Below are positions 1 to 16,170 of a stretch of 23,046 nt of DNA, one piece after another. Under the pieces are notes generated by a model, which did not search any database, was not told the origin of the DNA, and saw only the letters and a list, made by a program, of their open reading frames with translations. Origin of the DNA: Hyphochytrium catenoides. Its lineage: Eukaryota; Sar; Hyphochytriomycetes; Hyphochytriales; Hyphochytriaceae. Every line of letters starts with the position of its first letter. Position 1 is the stretch's first letter. Both the position numbers and the translations under genes were made by a program. The stretch covers positions 16,783 to 39,828 of the forward strand of contig FLMG01004622.1 of assembly GCA_900088475.1 (NCBI GenBank), given 5' to 3'.

Positions 1-3000
1 AAATAGTGGCACCAGAAACGGGAGCAATGAAACCAATCACTGTTAGCAGATTCCCAGTCAGAAGAGAAGAGGTGAACCGTTTCCGAGGAAAAGCCTTGAC
101 GCTCTCTCTTCTGCTCGCCGTAGCAGGTTTTCTCTCACGTCAGCCTCTAGACTTACCCCGTTGTTTGGTGGAATCGGCCTGGCCGCATTTACTATCGAGA
201 AGGGACCGACAGCGTTCAAAGGCTCGAGCCGGAGGGTGGCGGCGTCAGTTCCTCGATTTCGGATGAAGAAGGAAATTTCCTGGTGATTACGAAGAGCGAG
301 TCGAATAACAGTGAGACACAGAGAGTTAGCCAACCCTTTTAGCGGCTCTAGCAAACACAAAGATAGGTAGGGGATGGGTTCGAAAATGACTAAGAAAGGG
401 AAAGGGAGACAACAGCGCAGACGGACGAGCAAGAAATCAGCAACAGTGGAAGGAGGAACGTCGTCATACCTCATGCTCTCCTATTGAAACTTGACCGAAC
501 TTGATCTTTGTGACAGAAGGCTGCAATATTCTTTCTACGGTCGTGGTATGGACCTCTAAAGCAAGGAGGGGCAGCTCTTCGTCCTCTTCTGCCTGAGATC
601 TTCTCCCTCCTTCTCCGTCAACTTTTCTAATATATGCAGGGATTACCCATTTCCCGTGCTTACTCCACGGCTCACCCAACTTCTTCCTTCCTATCTCTTC
701 TAAAGCCGGGCTCGAGAGCAGGTTGCCTGCCTTCGAAGCTGCACGAGAATGGCAGATTAGGTACATCGAGAGCAGCATAACACGAAAGGAGGACCGAGAC
801 TTGGGGCATGATAGAGAGGAAAGGGGATGCCAGAGAGCGCTCCCGCTGAGAAAGAAGGGCAGAGGGTCGTCTTGCACTACCTGGGGGAGCTGGAAGAGGT
901 TGAGACTCGCTGGGGTCGCTGTAAGAGACAGAGCCACGATACCCAGGTGCGGCGCGGATCACTTTTCGGCTCCACTGTCCTCCGTCGAGGAGAGTACTGT
1001 CATTCAAGCCTTGTAGGTCTCCTTCTGTTTCTTCTGGAGATGGGATGCTATCCTCCACTTCTGTTGACTGAGAAAGAGAGGACGGAGGAGCGTCGGTTGA
1101 GCTAGGATGGAATTCCACTTGCAGCCTCAAGCTCTGACCGGGCTTTAGACTACCGGCTGATGGCATCAGGCGCAGTTCTGTGAGAGAAGAGTCAACCTCT
1201 TTCTTTTCTACTTCTTTTGTAGCCCTCGTCTCGCCTGAATCCAGGAATGCCTTTGGAAGAGAAAAAGAGAAGGCGTAGGTATGGGTCCTGCTGTTATTTG
1301 ACAAGATGATGCTTGTCTCTCGGCTGTCCCCTGGAGCCGTTGCTCCAAACACGATGACTGGCTTAGAAAGAGAAAGAGGCGGCAGGATGCCTGTTCCAAA
1401 ACAAGGCAGCGAGAACTCCTGAAGAAGTACAAGCGGATGGTAAGCGAATCATTCTGAGCGAGTTGAGGGAGGAGAGAGCAGACATAACCGCCACGACACA
1501 AAACAACTGAGTGACATAGATTTTAGGAAGAGCGCCAAGTAAGAAAATGTTTGGTCCAAGGGCGAGAGAGGAATTACAGAGATAAAAAATAGAGACAAAT
1601 AGAGAAATAGGAAGAGGGAGGAGAGACACACACACAGAGACAGAGCGAGAGAAGAAAGAGAGCAGAGAGCGAGAGGAGGGAGAGAACGAGGGATATAGAC
1701 TGAGACGGAGAAGGAGAGAGAGACCGAGAGACAAAGAGGGAGAGAGAGGGTCAGCTAAAGAGTCCATTCATCCAGTTCTCACCCTGTTGCTGGTTGATGA
1801 AATGCTAAGGTTGCTGCTGATCTCGACACACGTTGATGGCGTGAAGATTATATCGACTAAGCGTTCTTCGTTGGGAAGAAGGATGAGAAAGCCGTCAGCA
1901 GGCTGCACCTCGAACTGTCATAAGTGCGAAATACGAAGAGAGAGAGAGAGAAATCCTCAGTATATAAGAATGGTAAGGGAGTAAGGAATCGAAAAGCGCA
2001 AGAAAAGGGAAAGATGAGATCCAAGGGGCAGGGAGGAAGCAGAAGAAAGGGGAAGTTGAGGGTGGCCCTATGTGATCTCTACAAAATGACGCAGGCAGTG
2101 ATGCATCAGCGGTTCTATCGCTCTGTTTGTACCTCACTCTTTAGCCCTGTAAAGCCTATCTTTTGAGGCAGAAGTGACTTGTTTCTAATCCGCACGGTCT
2201 TAAGTGTGCTTTGGTTGACAAAGCAGCGACCAAAGGCGAGAGAAGGAGGAGATATCTCAATGTCCGAAGTGGTCAACTGCCCTCGGAGGGTGAAAAAGAC
2301 AGGGAGTGTCTTCGTAGATACGCGCGAGAAGGGGGCAAATGTTGGAGAAGAGAGGGAGAAGAGTTGGGGCGAGCAAGGACAAGAGGCAAAAACATCAGGA
2401 AGATGGTGGATATCTGGTCAGCATAGAGTAAACAGTGACGTTCTCAGGTCATGTGGGTTCACCAAGAGATGGAACGCCAGCGCTGTAACACTCCTCAGCT
2501 CTCCCCTTCACCTAGTGGTGGTTGCTTTCATTCCACATCTGCAGTCCTTATCCCCTTCCATCTCCTGCACTTACTTGCTCAGTCAAGCCAACACGAATGG
2601 GTAGCGCAAAGATTCCTTTGCTTGGGATGGTCCATCTGGGGCCGATTTTCTGGAGCAGATCTTTGTCTGGCCGAAACTTCAGCTGCACCTCAAACTAGAG
2701 GGTAAACGAAGCAACAGCATAGGAGAGAGAATGGATGAGAGAGGGAATGTTGGGAGCGAGAGGTACTGTTTATTTGCCCTTCGCCTAGGTGAATAGTTCC
2801 CTCAACAGCATCAATAAAAGGAAGAGCTAAATGAGTGCCGAAGGACTGAGGCACAACGTGTATCGCAAAAGATAGGGCAGACGGGTGGTGCTCTGACGAG
2901 CACATTCCCAATATTTTGACTTTCATAGAGTTAGAAAGCACCTCGTGACGTCTTCAGGACAGTAAAAAAAGAAGAAAGAGACAACAATACGAAGAGAGCA

Positions 3001-6000
3001 AGAAAAGTGCAATGAGAGGTGCCAGAACGTACTACTTGATGACATCCTTGAAGCCTGAAAAGAGAAGAAGAGAGGGGCAGAGGAGGGCGCTGTGGAGCGG
3101 GAGAGGGCACGTGCATCTAGATAGAGAGGATAGTGCCCAACCTTGCCATGGTCATCGGCAGAGCTACATCCTTGGATGAATCCAAAGGGAGGGTCAAACT
3201 CTACGCAGCCTACGAGCGGCGCCGGAGGAGAGAGTGTGCACTTCAATGATGTCTTCCCCCGGTTCCTGGGAAGGTTGTATATTGATGTCAGAGCAGAGAG
3301 ATAAACGGATCGCACAGTCACAGTACGAAAGACCAGCCCAAGATGAGGGAAAGCAGACCGAGTAACCATAACAAGAGCTTAAGAGGTTTATGATGTGAGC
3401 AAAGACTCCTAACATAAATCTAATGGTAAAAGCGATCAACGGTGGTCCCAACGTGATGACTAAGGCTCCTTCAGCACATAGATGTGAGACTCTACTAAGG
3501 AGGCGAAGAGAGAAGGACCTTATGAAGAAAAGAGAGGTAGTGACGGGACGACAGGGACTGGATGAAGGCGGAGGCCATACTAACCTTAAGAGTATTTTGG
3601 TTCTGTAGAGCTTCCCATAGGTACAACACCGCATGTCAATGGTAGGCTGCTCTACATAGACAGGCAGTGGGAGAGCGACGCCCTGAGCCGAGAAAGAGAT
3701 CTCGCCTTTGGCTCTCGCCGCTTGTTCGCCGTCCTGATGCCTGTCCTCGTCTTCCTCATCCTTCCTGTCTAGTAGTAGAATAAACTCATCCGCCTTCTCT
3801 CCAACTTCCATGGGACGAAACCTTATCTTGACGGTTGACTTAGAATAACCGTCCACAGAACCTTTACGCGAGGTACCAGGTACGCGAGGTACCAGGAGAA
3901 GCGGAAAAAGATTTGGAGGAGGACAAAAGGTGGAGTTGCAGTTATTTCCCAGCATCTGACAGCCAACTCTGCCTTGCCAGCGCACTTCTTAGTCCTTCGG
4001 TTCGTCTATCGTGCCTGATTTCTCCCTATTTTACGTTCTTTTCACATCGTCTGTAAGGATCAGGCATTTTTCATTGGTCTTCTCCCAGTTCCTGCTCCAC
4101 TTTCATAGTAAGACTCTCTTTCTTGCAAGCCCTACCTGATAAGCTTGAGAGCTCAAAGTCCTGATGGTCTTCAGCAATAAATAACCTCTGCACAGCTCCA
4201 GCCGCAGACAGAAGAGCCTCCTCCGAGAACTTCTTTGTCTCTCCATCTGGTCCTTCTGCAGTGGGAGGGCGATTCTCTTTATTCACTTCCTTAGCAGCGT
4301 TTAACACTCCATCAGCAGAAGATGAAGACGGAGTGGGCTGCAGAAGCAAGGGTAAGTCTCTTTTCTTAAGTTTTGTTCGCTGTCGATCACTCCGAATATC
4401 TCTAAAAGTGTCATGGGACTGACTTCCTCACCATCTCTGCTCTCTCACGTAAACTCTCTCTCTTTCTCTCTTTAGCCACTACCATCTTGCTGCTCTCTGG
4501 GGCTATGTTCTCCTACTTCCTGGTCGGTCTCTTCTAATACCTTTATCTCTCTCTCTTTCTTTCTCTCGCCTTTTCATGCGTATGTGTGCTGTACTTCTGT
4601 CTTTGTCATTAAGCTTACATCTCTTTTACTGTCCTACCTTGCTCGATCTCCTGAGAATCTTGTACCCTGAACCTAGTGCGCCGTGATTTTCCACGGTAAT
4701 GGATAGAGTTCTCTCTTCTCCTATGACTGTCTCCTTGAACAGTAGTGTCTCTCTAGAAAGAGATATCGAAACTCTTTTCCGCTTACAGATTATAGGAATG
4801 GATATTGGGCCAGTCTCGGAGAGGAGAGGGAGGTGAGAAGAAATATCCCTATTGACTTTAGGGATAAACCTCACAAGCAACGAACAGGAGACACCTGTCA
4901 TGGGACGACAAGAGGGAGTTAGAAAGCCGAAGGTCGCTAAAAGACCCAGATTAGAGCGAGAGCCCGAAGTCGAAGAAAGTGACAAAAAGAGCGCGATGTT
5001 CCCGAGGGGCAAGGGATATCGCGGATAAGGTGGAAGGATGCACACTTCTTGCTCTTTGTTTCTCCCTTACCGGCGCTCATTCTTCCTGGAGGTTTGTGCT
5101 CCACCTCTACAAAGTTCTTGACCTCCTGAGGAAGAGGGAGAAGCTTAAAAGTATTGAAGGTCCGGCTAACATTCGTTAGCACGACCCTCTGCTCCTGGGG
5201 AATGCCCACTTCAAAGTCCTTGAATTCTAGAAGAGAAGGTGCGGAGACAAACGCAGGTCCTTGGAACTCCTAGAGAGCGGAAGAAAGGTGAGCAGAAGGA
5301 TCGCATAAGTCACTACTCTAAATATCCAGGCAGGGGCAGAGACGAGTGGTGGTAACTGTAACTTATACGGTGATAGAAGCAAGTTCGCAGAGAGAACCAC
5401 TTTTAGAGTGAGAAAGAGAGAGCTGGGAATCCGCCCTAGCCCTATCCAGGGCTCCCTCTTGCTTAACCCTGCATGTACCTTTCCCATAACTATCTGTTTC
5501 TTCACGATGTTCTCCTTTTGATGCTTGAGAGCGTCAGCGAACATCCTCTTCTCAAGAATGCTCCGCTTCGGAGGGAGAGACGAGGTCTCGGGTGTAGATT
5601 TCTCTTTTTCCCTCTCCTGCGTGGCCTTGCCGTCTTTCTGGCTGCCATCCTCTTCTTCTGGACCGACCGTGTCTCTCTCCTCCTCCTCCTCGTCTTCATC
5701 TTCGTCTTCATCAGACCCATACACTCTATTGATTCGAAGATCCATGCCAGGAATATGCGCTTGGTCGCTAGGAAGAACACTATCGAGACCTTGAAGGGAG
5801 GTTAGAAAATTGGAGAGCAGGAGGAAAAAGGACAAGGAGGTGAAGAGCAAAGAACGGTAGATGACAAGGGAAACTATAGAAGTCAGTGACGTGAGAATGT
5901 CACAGGACAAGACGCTGTAATGATCCATATGAACAAGACACAAAGGAGGGTGGAAAGCAAAACGCTCATATATCCAGCCTTCCTTGAGAAAAGTATCCCC

Positions 6001-8724
6001 AAAAAATGAGAAGGAGAAGAATGGAGAAAGGACGGCAGGGAGGGAGAGCCAATAAGCACGTGCAATAGTTATCAAGCAACCTATGCAGAAGTGGAACACG
6101 CCGTCATACCTTTCTCCTTCCCACCTGTTGAAGATGAAGAGCCTCTTGTTTGCCTAGGAAGAAGAAGGGGATTGGGCTTCACTCCTCTATGGACATGCTT
6201 ACTCTTGACTTTCTCTATCATAGCTTCTCTCTGCTCAACAGTCTTCGAAAGACTGCGGCCAAGTCCAAAGGAGTGATCCTTTACGGACGTGACCTGCAGC
6301 AAGACAACATCGGAGAGATATAAGAGAAGACTAATCAGCGCTCCCGGCAAGCAGTTGATAATGAAAGAGAGGATGAACGACCCGATAGGGAAAGAGATCT
6401 GGTTAGACTTACCTGTGATGGCTCTATTCTATACATCAGACCGCTTGGATCTACAACGTCCACACCGTTGGTGGTAACAGACTGAATGTACTTCTTGTTC
6501 GCCTCTTCGGTGTACCGACGACCGAGAGAGTTCCGATACTGATCTACGTAAAGCTGTCCCAACAGGAAGAAGTGTGATTTTTAAATTTCTCAAGTCTCAA
6601 GAACAACAGGGACAAATGGCAAGCCACCAAGGGTGGAAGCCAATGAGAATAAGTGTAGTACGGACAGAATGAGCTGCAATGATAGGTCTTCAGCTGTCCA
6701 TACAAATAGCAGCTCAGGCTATGAGAAGAAGGATGATATTAAACAATAGGAGAGGCGGAGAGGAAGAGCTGTATACTAGGAGCAGGAGAAGACAAAGAAA
6801 GGAACAGGAAGTTGAGTATTGGTCTGTTGACAGGAATAGGGCTGATAGTGAAGCCTCTCAGTCATTTCTCAATTCTCTATCGCGGTGGACTTTCTCTTTT
6901 TTTATCTGTCCCTTGTCTCCTCTGGTTCTGGCCTCTCTCCCATTCGATGCTTTACCCCCATTGTTCAGCTTTCTTTACCTTATGTCTCCGAGCCTCCTGC
7001 TCTATCTTTCCAAAGCGAATATCCTCATTCACCATGGTCTTAGCAATTTCCAGCTAACAAAGAAGATTGGGAGAAGGTCGAGTGTGATGTGAGAGACCGG
7101 CGAACTTGACGAGAGCAGAGGCTTATCTACCAGCCAAAGGCCTACAATCAAAGCCTCTCTTTGAATGAGATTAGAAGATAAGGTACCTTTGCTGTTTCAA
7201 TGCTCTCGTGTTGTTTCTCTCGCTCTCTTGCCGCACGAGCCTTTTGCATCCTCCTTCGGAAGACTTCGTAGGGATTCTCGCCTAGGGATGGGCCGGTAAC
7301 CCTTTAGTGATTATGTAGAAGAAGAAGGGAGAAACTAATGCAAAGAGACATGGTAAGTTCTCCCTCTTTCGCTCCTGTTGGCCTTTCACGAAGATGAAGG
7401 GCAATACTTAGGAAGAAATAAAAAGGAAAAGGGAAGCAGCATGTCGTCATAGACAGCAAATGCCCAAAGCAGGCATTGTGTCCGTACCGCCAGCGAGGAG
7501 CTCTTTGAACTGTTGTCTCTCCTCTTCCTCTCTCTCTATTCTCCTCCGTTGCTGCTCAGCATTCGTATTCTGCTCGAGTAAGGGAGAAGAGAAAGGGAAA
7601 GGACGATACAGCAGGAGTTGTCAGGATTAAGTGCACGAAATTATGACAATTGGAGAAAGTAAGAAATCTAGTGTGAGGACTTATAAAGGGCAGCTAGACG
7701 GAGACGTAGAGGACTAAGGACAGTGACGGCGTATGAAGGAGCCGTCATTCCAGGGTTAGGGGAGGTGTCGAGGGAGAGCCAAACAAAGGTGGATCTATAA
7801 CTCAGATAAACATTTACGGCACCAAGGCTCAGAGCGAGAGAGAAAAGAGAGAGAGAGAGAGAGAGAGAGAAACGAGCAAGAGAAAGAGAAGAAGAGAAAC
7901 TGGAAAAAGAGATACGGAGATGTCCACCGCCAGCTCTCTCTAGAGGAGGAGGGATCCTAGCTGTACCTTCATATCGTTAAACGCCTTTTCGCTGTTGGCC
8001 TTTAACTCCAAAACTGCTCCGGCATTTCGATCAAACTTTCCTTTCCGCGCTACCTCGGCGCGTGAGAGGATCTCTCTCCTCTCACCCAACAAAGCCGCCA
8101 TCAACGCCTTGCCTTGTCTAGATCCTTCTATGGCCTGGTCAATCTGCCGTCTGGCGCTTTCTTCCATTTCTCTCTCTCTCTCCCTCTCTTGCTCGTGCTC
8201 CTGGTTAATCTCTCTCTTAATCCTCTCTGCTGCCTTCTTTTCGCGTTTGACTATTTTTTGCATCTCCTTCTGTGCCGTTGCTCTCTCATGAGAGAGAGAT
8301 ACGGCCAATCTCTCTTCATCCTCACTCTTTTTGAAGTACTGAAGTTCTTCCCTCTCCAGCTCTTTCTCCAACTGTCGAGAGAGTTTCTCCTGTTCGATGG
8401 CCTTCCCTTTTTGAGAAGATAGGGTATGCCATTGATGCTGGAGCTCGTCCTCAAGTTGTCGGATCTTATCATCCACTTCCGCGATGGAAGATCCCTGGGG
8501 CTGGATGGTAAGAGGTAAAAGAGGGGGGAAAAGGTGAGCGAGTTAGTGATGAAGCAGAGGGAGATGACAAGTTGGAGAGAGAGAGGGACGACAGAGTTAA
8601 AGCGAGAGAGTGAGGCGGACAGAGGCTCATGCACGGTGACAGGATGATAGAAAAGGAAGATGAAAGGGATAGGTGGAAGCAAGAGAAGAGAGAGAGAGAG
8701 GGAGAGAGAAGAGAGAGAGAGAGC

Positions 8725-8772
<48 letters not shown>

Positions 8773-9482
8773 GAAAGACTTCTCTTGGCCCGCAAATAAA
8801 GCCGGATGAAATAATACATCCGACTTTGAGCAGCGAGTGCCCTTCTTACCAGATTTCTCTGATGTCTGAGGGTACGAAGAGAGTCTTCCAACTCCTCACA
8901 GATTCCTTCAGTCTCTCGGACCACATCTTTCTCCGACTGGAGCAGCTCCAGCGACTGTCTGACGTCTATGTAGAGGAAAGCAAAGTTAAGGTGATAGTGT
9001 GGAAGAGCGAGTGTTAAGGTCACCAAAAGGAGATAACCGCAATACGAAGAGGAGTGTATTGGCACAGAAAGCGGCCCGAATGTGAGCATGGGCCGAGAGC
9101 TGTCCACGTGCAGACCAAGCGACTATGCATACGAGGACAATTACGCGTGAGGGAGAGAGAGAGAGAGATTGCGGATACTAGCAGACGGACAACAGAGGGA
9201 TAGTACAAGGAGAGATTGGAATGCAAGGATGAGAAAGCTCAACGAAGCATAAAGAGAGTGAAAGTCAAGATTACCATTCTTCTTGGTCTGCACTTTCATA
9301 CGCAGATTATGAATAGTCGCTCCCTGCGCTATTCTTTCCCTCTTGCTAGGCGCCTCAGTCTTTTTACGCATCTTGGATGAAGATTCTGTGAAAGAAGGAG
9401 AAAGAGGGGCCTCCATATCGGTTTCTGGGCCTTCGCTTCCCCGAGGAGTCGGTGTCCTGCTGCGCACCGACCTCTGAGACAT
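1..9482 (-). CDS. CFAP74: CFAP74-like axonemal central-apparatus protein, 20 exons read, 3' end beyond the window
   Basis: Exons, 5' to 3' on minus: 9482-9275, 8965-8850, 8494-7967, 7569-7488, 7281-7187, 7053-6979, 6553-6413, 6293-6110, 5789-5479, 5269-5071, 4936-4638, 4337-4136, 3861-3585, 3265-3142, 2694-2575, 2309-2133, 1914-1783, 1418-881, 699-470, 279-157. Phases agree at every join and all introns are GT-AG. The product so far is 1387 codons. Residues 1-69 are Ser/Pro/basic. About 70-415 form a charged coiled coil rich in Glu, Arg, Lys and Gln. From about 580 there are repeated ASH/MSP-type beta-sandwiches, with signatures such as KIRFRP, LKFRPDKDLL, LAFGRC, VQPADGF and LQVEFHP. CFAP74 (FAP74 in Chlamydomonas) belongs to the C1d projection of the ciliary central pair and has this order of domains; human CFAP74 is about 1.58 kaa. 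A further exon probably lies within 1-100, but two frames are open there. Other ASH proteins (CFAP47, CFAP65, HYDIN) fit the N-terminal coil less well. Confidence 0.8.
1600..1755. repeat. Purine-rich (GA) low-complexity tract in an intron
   Basis: A long run of GAGA/GAGAC/GAAAG variants on the plus strand, pyrimidine-rich on the coding strand, fills much of the 364-nt intron between the exons ending at 1783 and starting at 1418. Open frames crossing it are low-complexity (Ser/Leu or Arg/Glu) and are not genes. Confidence 0.85.
1783..3265 (-). other. Central ASH/MSP-like domain block of the CFAP74-like gene
   Basis: Exons 3265-3142, 2694-2575, 2309-2133 and 1914-1783 join in phase 0. They read as successive immunoglobulin-like ASH strands: RNRGK, FDPPFGFI, FEVQLKFRP, LPVFFTLRGQL, SPPSLAFGRC, RIRNKSLLPQKIGF, VQPADGFLILLP and DIIFTPS. 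The alternation of an FG.C motif, N.S.LPQ and F.P is the usual sign of these domains in ciliary proteins. The 59-codon exon at 2309-2133 is easily missed because it is short and its frame is closed on both sides by intron stops. I recognised it from its strand pattern and from the matching phases at each side. Confidence 0.78.
3862..3900. repeat. Perfect 16-bp tandem duplication at a splice acceptor
   Basis: The unit tacgcgaggtaccagg occurs twice head to tail, at 3865-3880 and 3881-3896. On the minus strand this places two identical copies just 5' of the acceptor used by the exon starting at 3861. The repeat lies wholly in the intron of the CFAP74-like gene, so it does not change the protein. 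Confidence 0.9.
7846..7871. repeat. (GA)n microsatellite
   Basis: A pure GA dinucleotide run of about 13 units sits in the intron between the exons ending at 7967 and starting at 7569. It reads CT on the coding strand. Confidence 0.9.
7967..8494 (-). other. Coiled-coil exon of the CFAP74-like gene
   Basis: This is the longest N-terminal exon, 176 codons in one frame with no stop. It reads as an almost uninterrupted alpha-helical coiled coil (it opens DDKIRQLEDELQHQ, and runs such as EREREREMEE follow). It ends in the more ordinary VLELKANSEKAFNDMK. The internal Met at 8476 is not the start: the frame is open upstream to the acceptor at 8495, and the preceding exon also ends in phase 0. The coil continues through the next three exons (7569-7488, 7281-7187, 7053-6979). 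Confidence 0.8.
8681..8769. repeat. Interrupted (GA)n microsatellite
   Basis: About 90 bp of GA repeat broken by single G, A or C changes, in the intron between the exons ending at 8850 and starting at 8494. It reads (CT)n on the coding strand, so it could strengthen the pyrimidine content of the intron, though it lies some 190 nt from the acceptor. Confidence 0.9.
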
Positions 9483-9873
9483 ACTGTTAAAACTGGGCGG
9501 CCCTTAGACCTCAGTCTCTATTGAATTCCCATCATCCCATTAGCAAGTGAGTCTTCACCAACAGCCTTTGACTCCTAGATACAGAGCACGTAGTCATCTT
9601 CCTCCAGTGGACGTAAAATAGCCCTGAAAAGCTCTGGGGAAGCTTCAGAATTATGTCTTCGAAATTCCAATAAACTGCGTTTTCCCTCATAGTGGCGTTT
9701 CGATTATGGGCCCCATCTTGTTACGGGCAGCACAACCCATTTAGCCCAGACGGATGCCATATAACAAACAGCAATATAGAGGGATAAACCTCGCCATATT
9801 ATGTCTTATTTCTAATTTGTACGACACATGAAATCCCAGGTCAAGACCCAATATAAAGCTACTCCTGGGGGAG
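9483..9873. other. Intergenic spacer between MetAP2 stop and CFAP74-like start
   Basis: This 391-bp gap holds no convincing gene. It should contain the 3' untranslated region of the MetAP2 gene and the promoter and 5' leader of the CFAP74-like gene, both transcribed leftwards. A stretch at about 9840-9864, just past the MetAP2 stop, resembles the sequence just past the stop of the second MetAP2 copy (about 20960-20982). Homology of the two copies therefore runs a little into the 3' flank. Confidence 0.6.
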
Positions 9874-14260
<4,387 letters not shown>

Positions 14261-15966
14261 CTCGTCAATCAACCGCTTCCCAATCTTCGACCTTATGATT
14301 GGCAGGGCTGAAGCGCGTCTCTGTTCTGCAGACGATCGTCCGTGATGCGTCAGTTATACCCGAGCCGGAGTGCTCTCAGAATCCAGAGATGAGTGAGCTT
14401 GAGATGAAGGTGCAGGAGGAACCAGAAGCTGGCGATACAAGAGAAGGGGAATGGACAACAAACACGGTACTCGTAGAAGTAGAAGAACAGCGAAGCGGGG
14501 CAGAAGTGGAGGAGGCAAAGCGGGGAAGGGCTGATTGCAGAACAGGAGAGAAAGTGAGAAAGAACGGAGAGAGAAAGAGAGAGTAGACAGAGAGAGGAAG
14601 AGAGAGTAGACAGAGAGAGAAAGAGACAGTAGACAGAGAGAGAAAGAGTGGAGTAGAGAGAGAGAGAAAGAGAGGAGACAGAGAGATAAAAAGGAGAGGA
14701 GACAGAGAGAACTAGATGGTTCTGGTGTGTGAGATGATAGACTGTGATGCAAGCCTGCAAACTCTTGACACCCATTGGATCAGCACCGCACCGGATCGCA
14801 CAAAGTGCGCTCTCGATTATTCTGTCCATAAGTTATCACATTTACATAACATGAGTTATCAGATACACATGTAAGTAGTCGTAAGTACTCTGCACTTTCG
14901 TGACCACCGAGACACGCTTAATTTGCACTTGTGATTGCGAGCCTGAAGGGCAAGCCTCAATTTCAACCCACAGAAGCTTCAGTACAAATGGACTTTTCGT
15001 GTTTTGTGTGTTAGTGAGTCGTAGGCTCAGCGCCCGGTGGTTGGAACTTTGCGAGCCTTGTTTTATTGCTTCACGTGTGCAATGTTTCCTCCATTTCTTG
15101 CAATAATGTTTTGCCAGGTGGGGGCAGGTTGGTAAAGCAAAAACAAGACAGAGTAACAGGCAAAAAATCAAAGCAAGATTACGGGAAATGTTATGTGTAT
15201 GGAAAAGAGACGATATGGAAAAGAGACGAAAAGGTGACTGAAAACAAATGCCAAATGGTGTATCTGGGTGCACCCAATTGGGTTTCCCCTCAAAAAGAGG
15301 TGGGAGAATGTCAACTTCGCTGAGCTCTGTTGCCGCCAACGTGTAGTTCGTTGTTGTTCTTTTCTTACGTTATTTCCCTTTTCCCGGCTGTTGTTGTTGT
15401 TGTTCGCCGAGTTGTACCGACAACCCGTAGTAGCCCCGGGACTGGGAAGTGGAACAGCACGAGCAAGCGGTGTTATCACCGTGTTATTATTACGAGTACT
15501 CTTGTTAGACATTTGGTGTTGTGCCGGTTCTGATTGACCGCAACCTGATCTTTCCACTGTGTACCGTAGAACTACCACAAGATTTAGGCGTGACCAATGT
15601 AGAACAATATACAAAAGAAGCCACTACTAGCAACATAGGAATGAGCACAGTACGAAGAGGCAATAGAAACAGGCAAAAGACACCAAAGCCCTGTGGCCTA
15701 TGAAGGAAGCTGGAAAAGGCCTCAGCGACATCATCCACCATGCCAACAACAAGAGCAAGAGTGCCATCATCAAGGCTTACAGGTGAAGAGCCAATGCAAA
15801 GAGCAACAGATTGGTACAATCTTTGTTGCCACAATGTATAAAGTGCAAGCACCCAATAAAGCTGCAGACACTGTAGAAGTGCAGCCGACAACGCGGGACT
15901 TGAGCCTTCAAAGATAGGCATTAAGGAGCTTGGACGAGTCTGACTACAAAGAGGACAGAAGGACTG
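14261..15966. other. Gene-poor 5' flank of MetAP2 copy 1
   Basis: About 1.7 kb with no recognisable gene. The MetAP2 promoter should lie next to 14260. From about 14545 to 14715 the DNA is a purine-rich minisatellite. From about 14830 to 15960 there are several overlapping open frames on both strands (for example 15339-14842 minus, 165 codons; 15614-15168 minus, with a short Asn run from a GTT repeat at about 15388-15405). None shows a known domain or a supporting splice pattern. The left end of the Helitron-type element may lie here, but I could not fix its terminus. Confidence 0.5.
14545..14715. repeat. Purine-rich minisatellite upstream of MetAP2
   Basis: Imperfect copies of a unit close to gtagacagagagagaaagag, about 20-24 bp each, run head to tail on the plus strand. 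It sits some 300 bp upstream of the MetAP2 start codon. All frames through it are low-complexity. Confidence 0.85.
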
Positions 15967-15993
15967 ATGACGAACTCCCGAAACCACTATCAA

Positions 15994-16170
15994 AGGAGAG
16001 AGCGGAACCGGCAAAGAATGCGACGTCTTCGAGCCGCCAATACTACTTTTAGAAAACGGGAGCGAGAACGTAACAGAGAAAGAATGCGGCGTAGACGAGC
16101 TACTGCTAGAGAGCAGGAGCGAGAAGGTAACCGAGAGAGAATACGGCGTAGACGAGCTGATGACAGAGAA
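15994..16170 (+). repeat. Basic coding repeats at the Helitron N-terminus
   Basis: Three imperfect tandem copies of a roughly 20-22-residue unit, each with a core like ERNRERMRRRRA. The spacing at DNA level is about 60-66 bp. Arg/Glu repeats of this kind are common at the N-terminus of Helitron-encoded proteins and probably form a charged helix that binds nucleic acid; that role is inference. Confidence 0.7.

Noticed and set aside
1-100. A definite 21st exon of the CFAP74-like gene
   Set aside because: Two different frames stay open to the window edge after possible AG acceptors and neither shows a clear motif, so the call was left open.
943-963. Alternative donors (943 or 963) for the long CFAP74-like exon starting at 1418
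   Set aside because: They give phases that do not fit the best acceptor at 700; the donor at 880 (CAG/GTAGTG) does.
3041-3060. A possible extra micro-exon of the CFAP74-like gene after a TTTTCAG acceptor
   Set aside because: None of its plausible donors ends in phase 0, which the next exon (2694) needs, while joining 3142 directly to 2694 keeps phase and gives a normal ASH strand pattern.
8673-9017. Arg/Glu-rich and Ser/Leu-rich open frames over GA/CT tracts
   Set aside because: They are translations of simple repeats within introns, antisense to the real gene.
14842-15339. A 165-codon minus-strand open frame in the MetAP2 5' flank
   Set aside because: No recognisable domain, several overlapping frames of similar length on both strands, and no matching splice or codon pattern. 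Length alone is not support.
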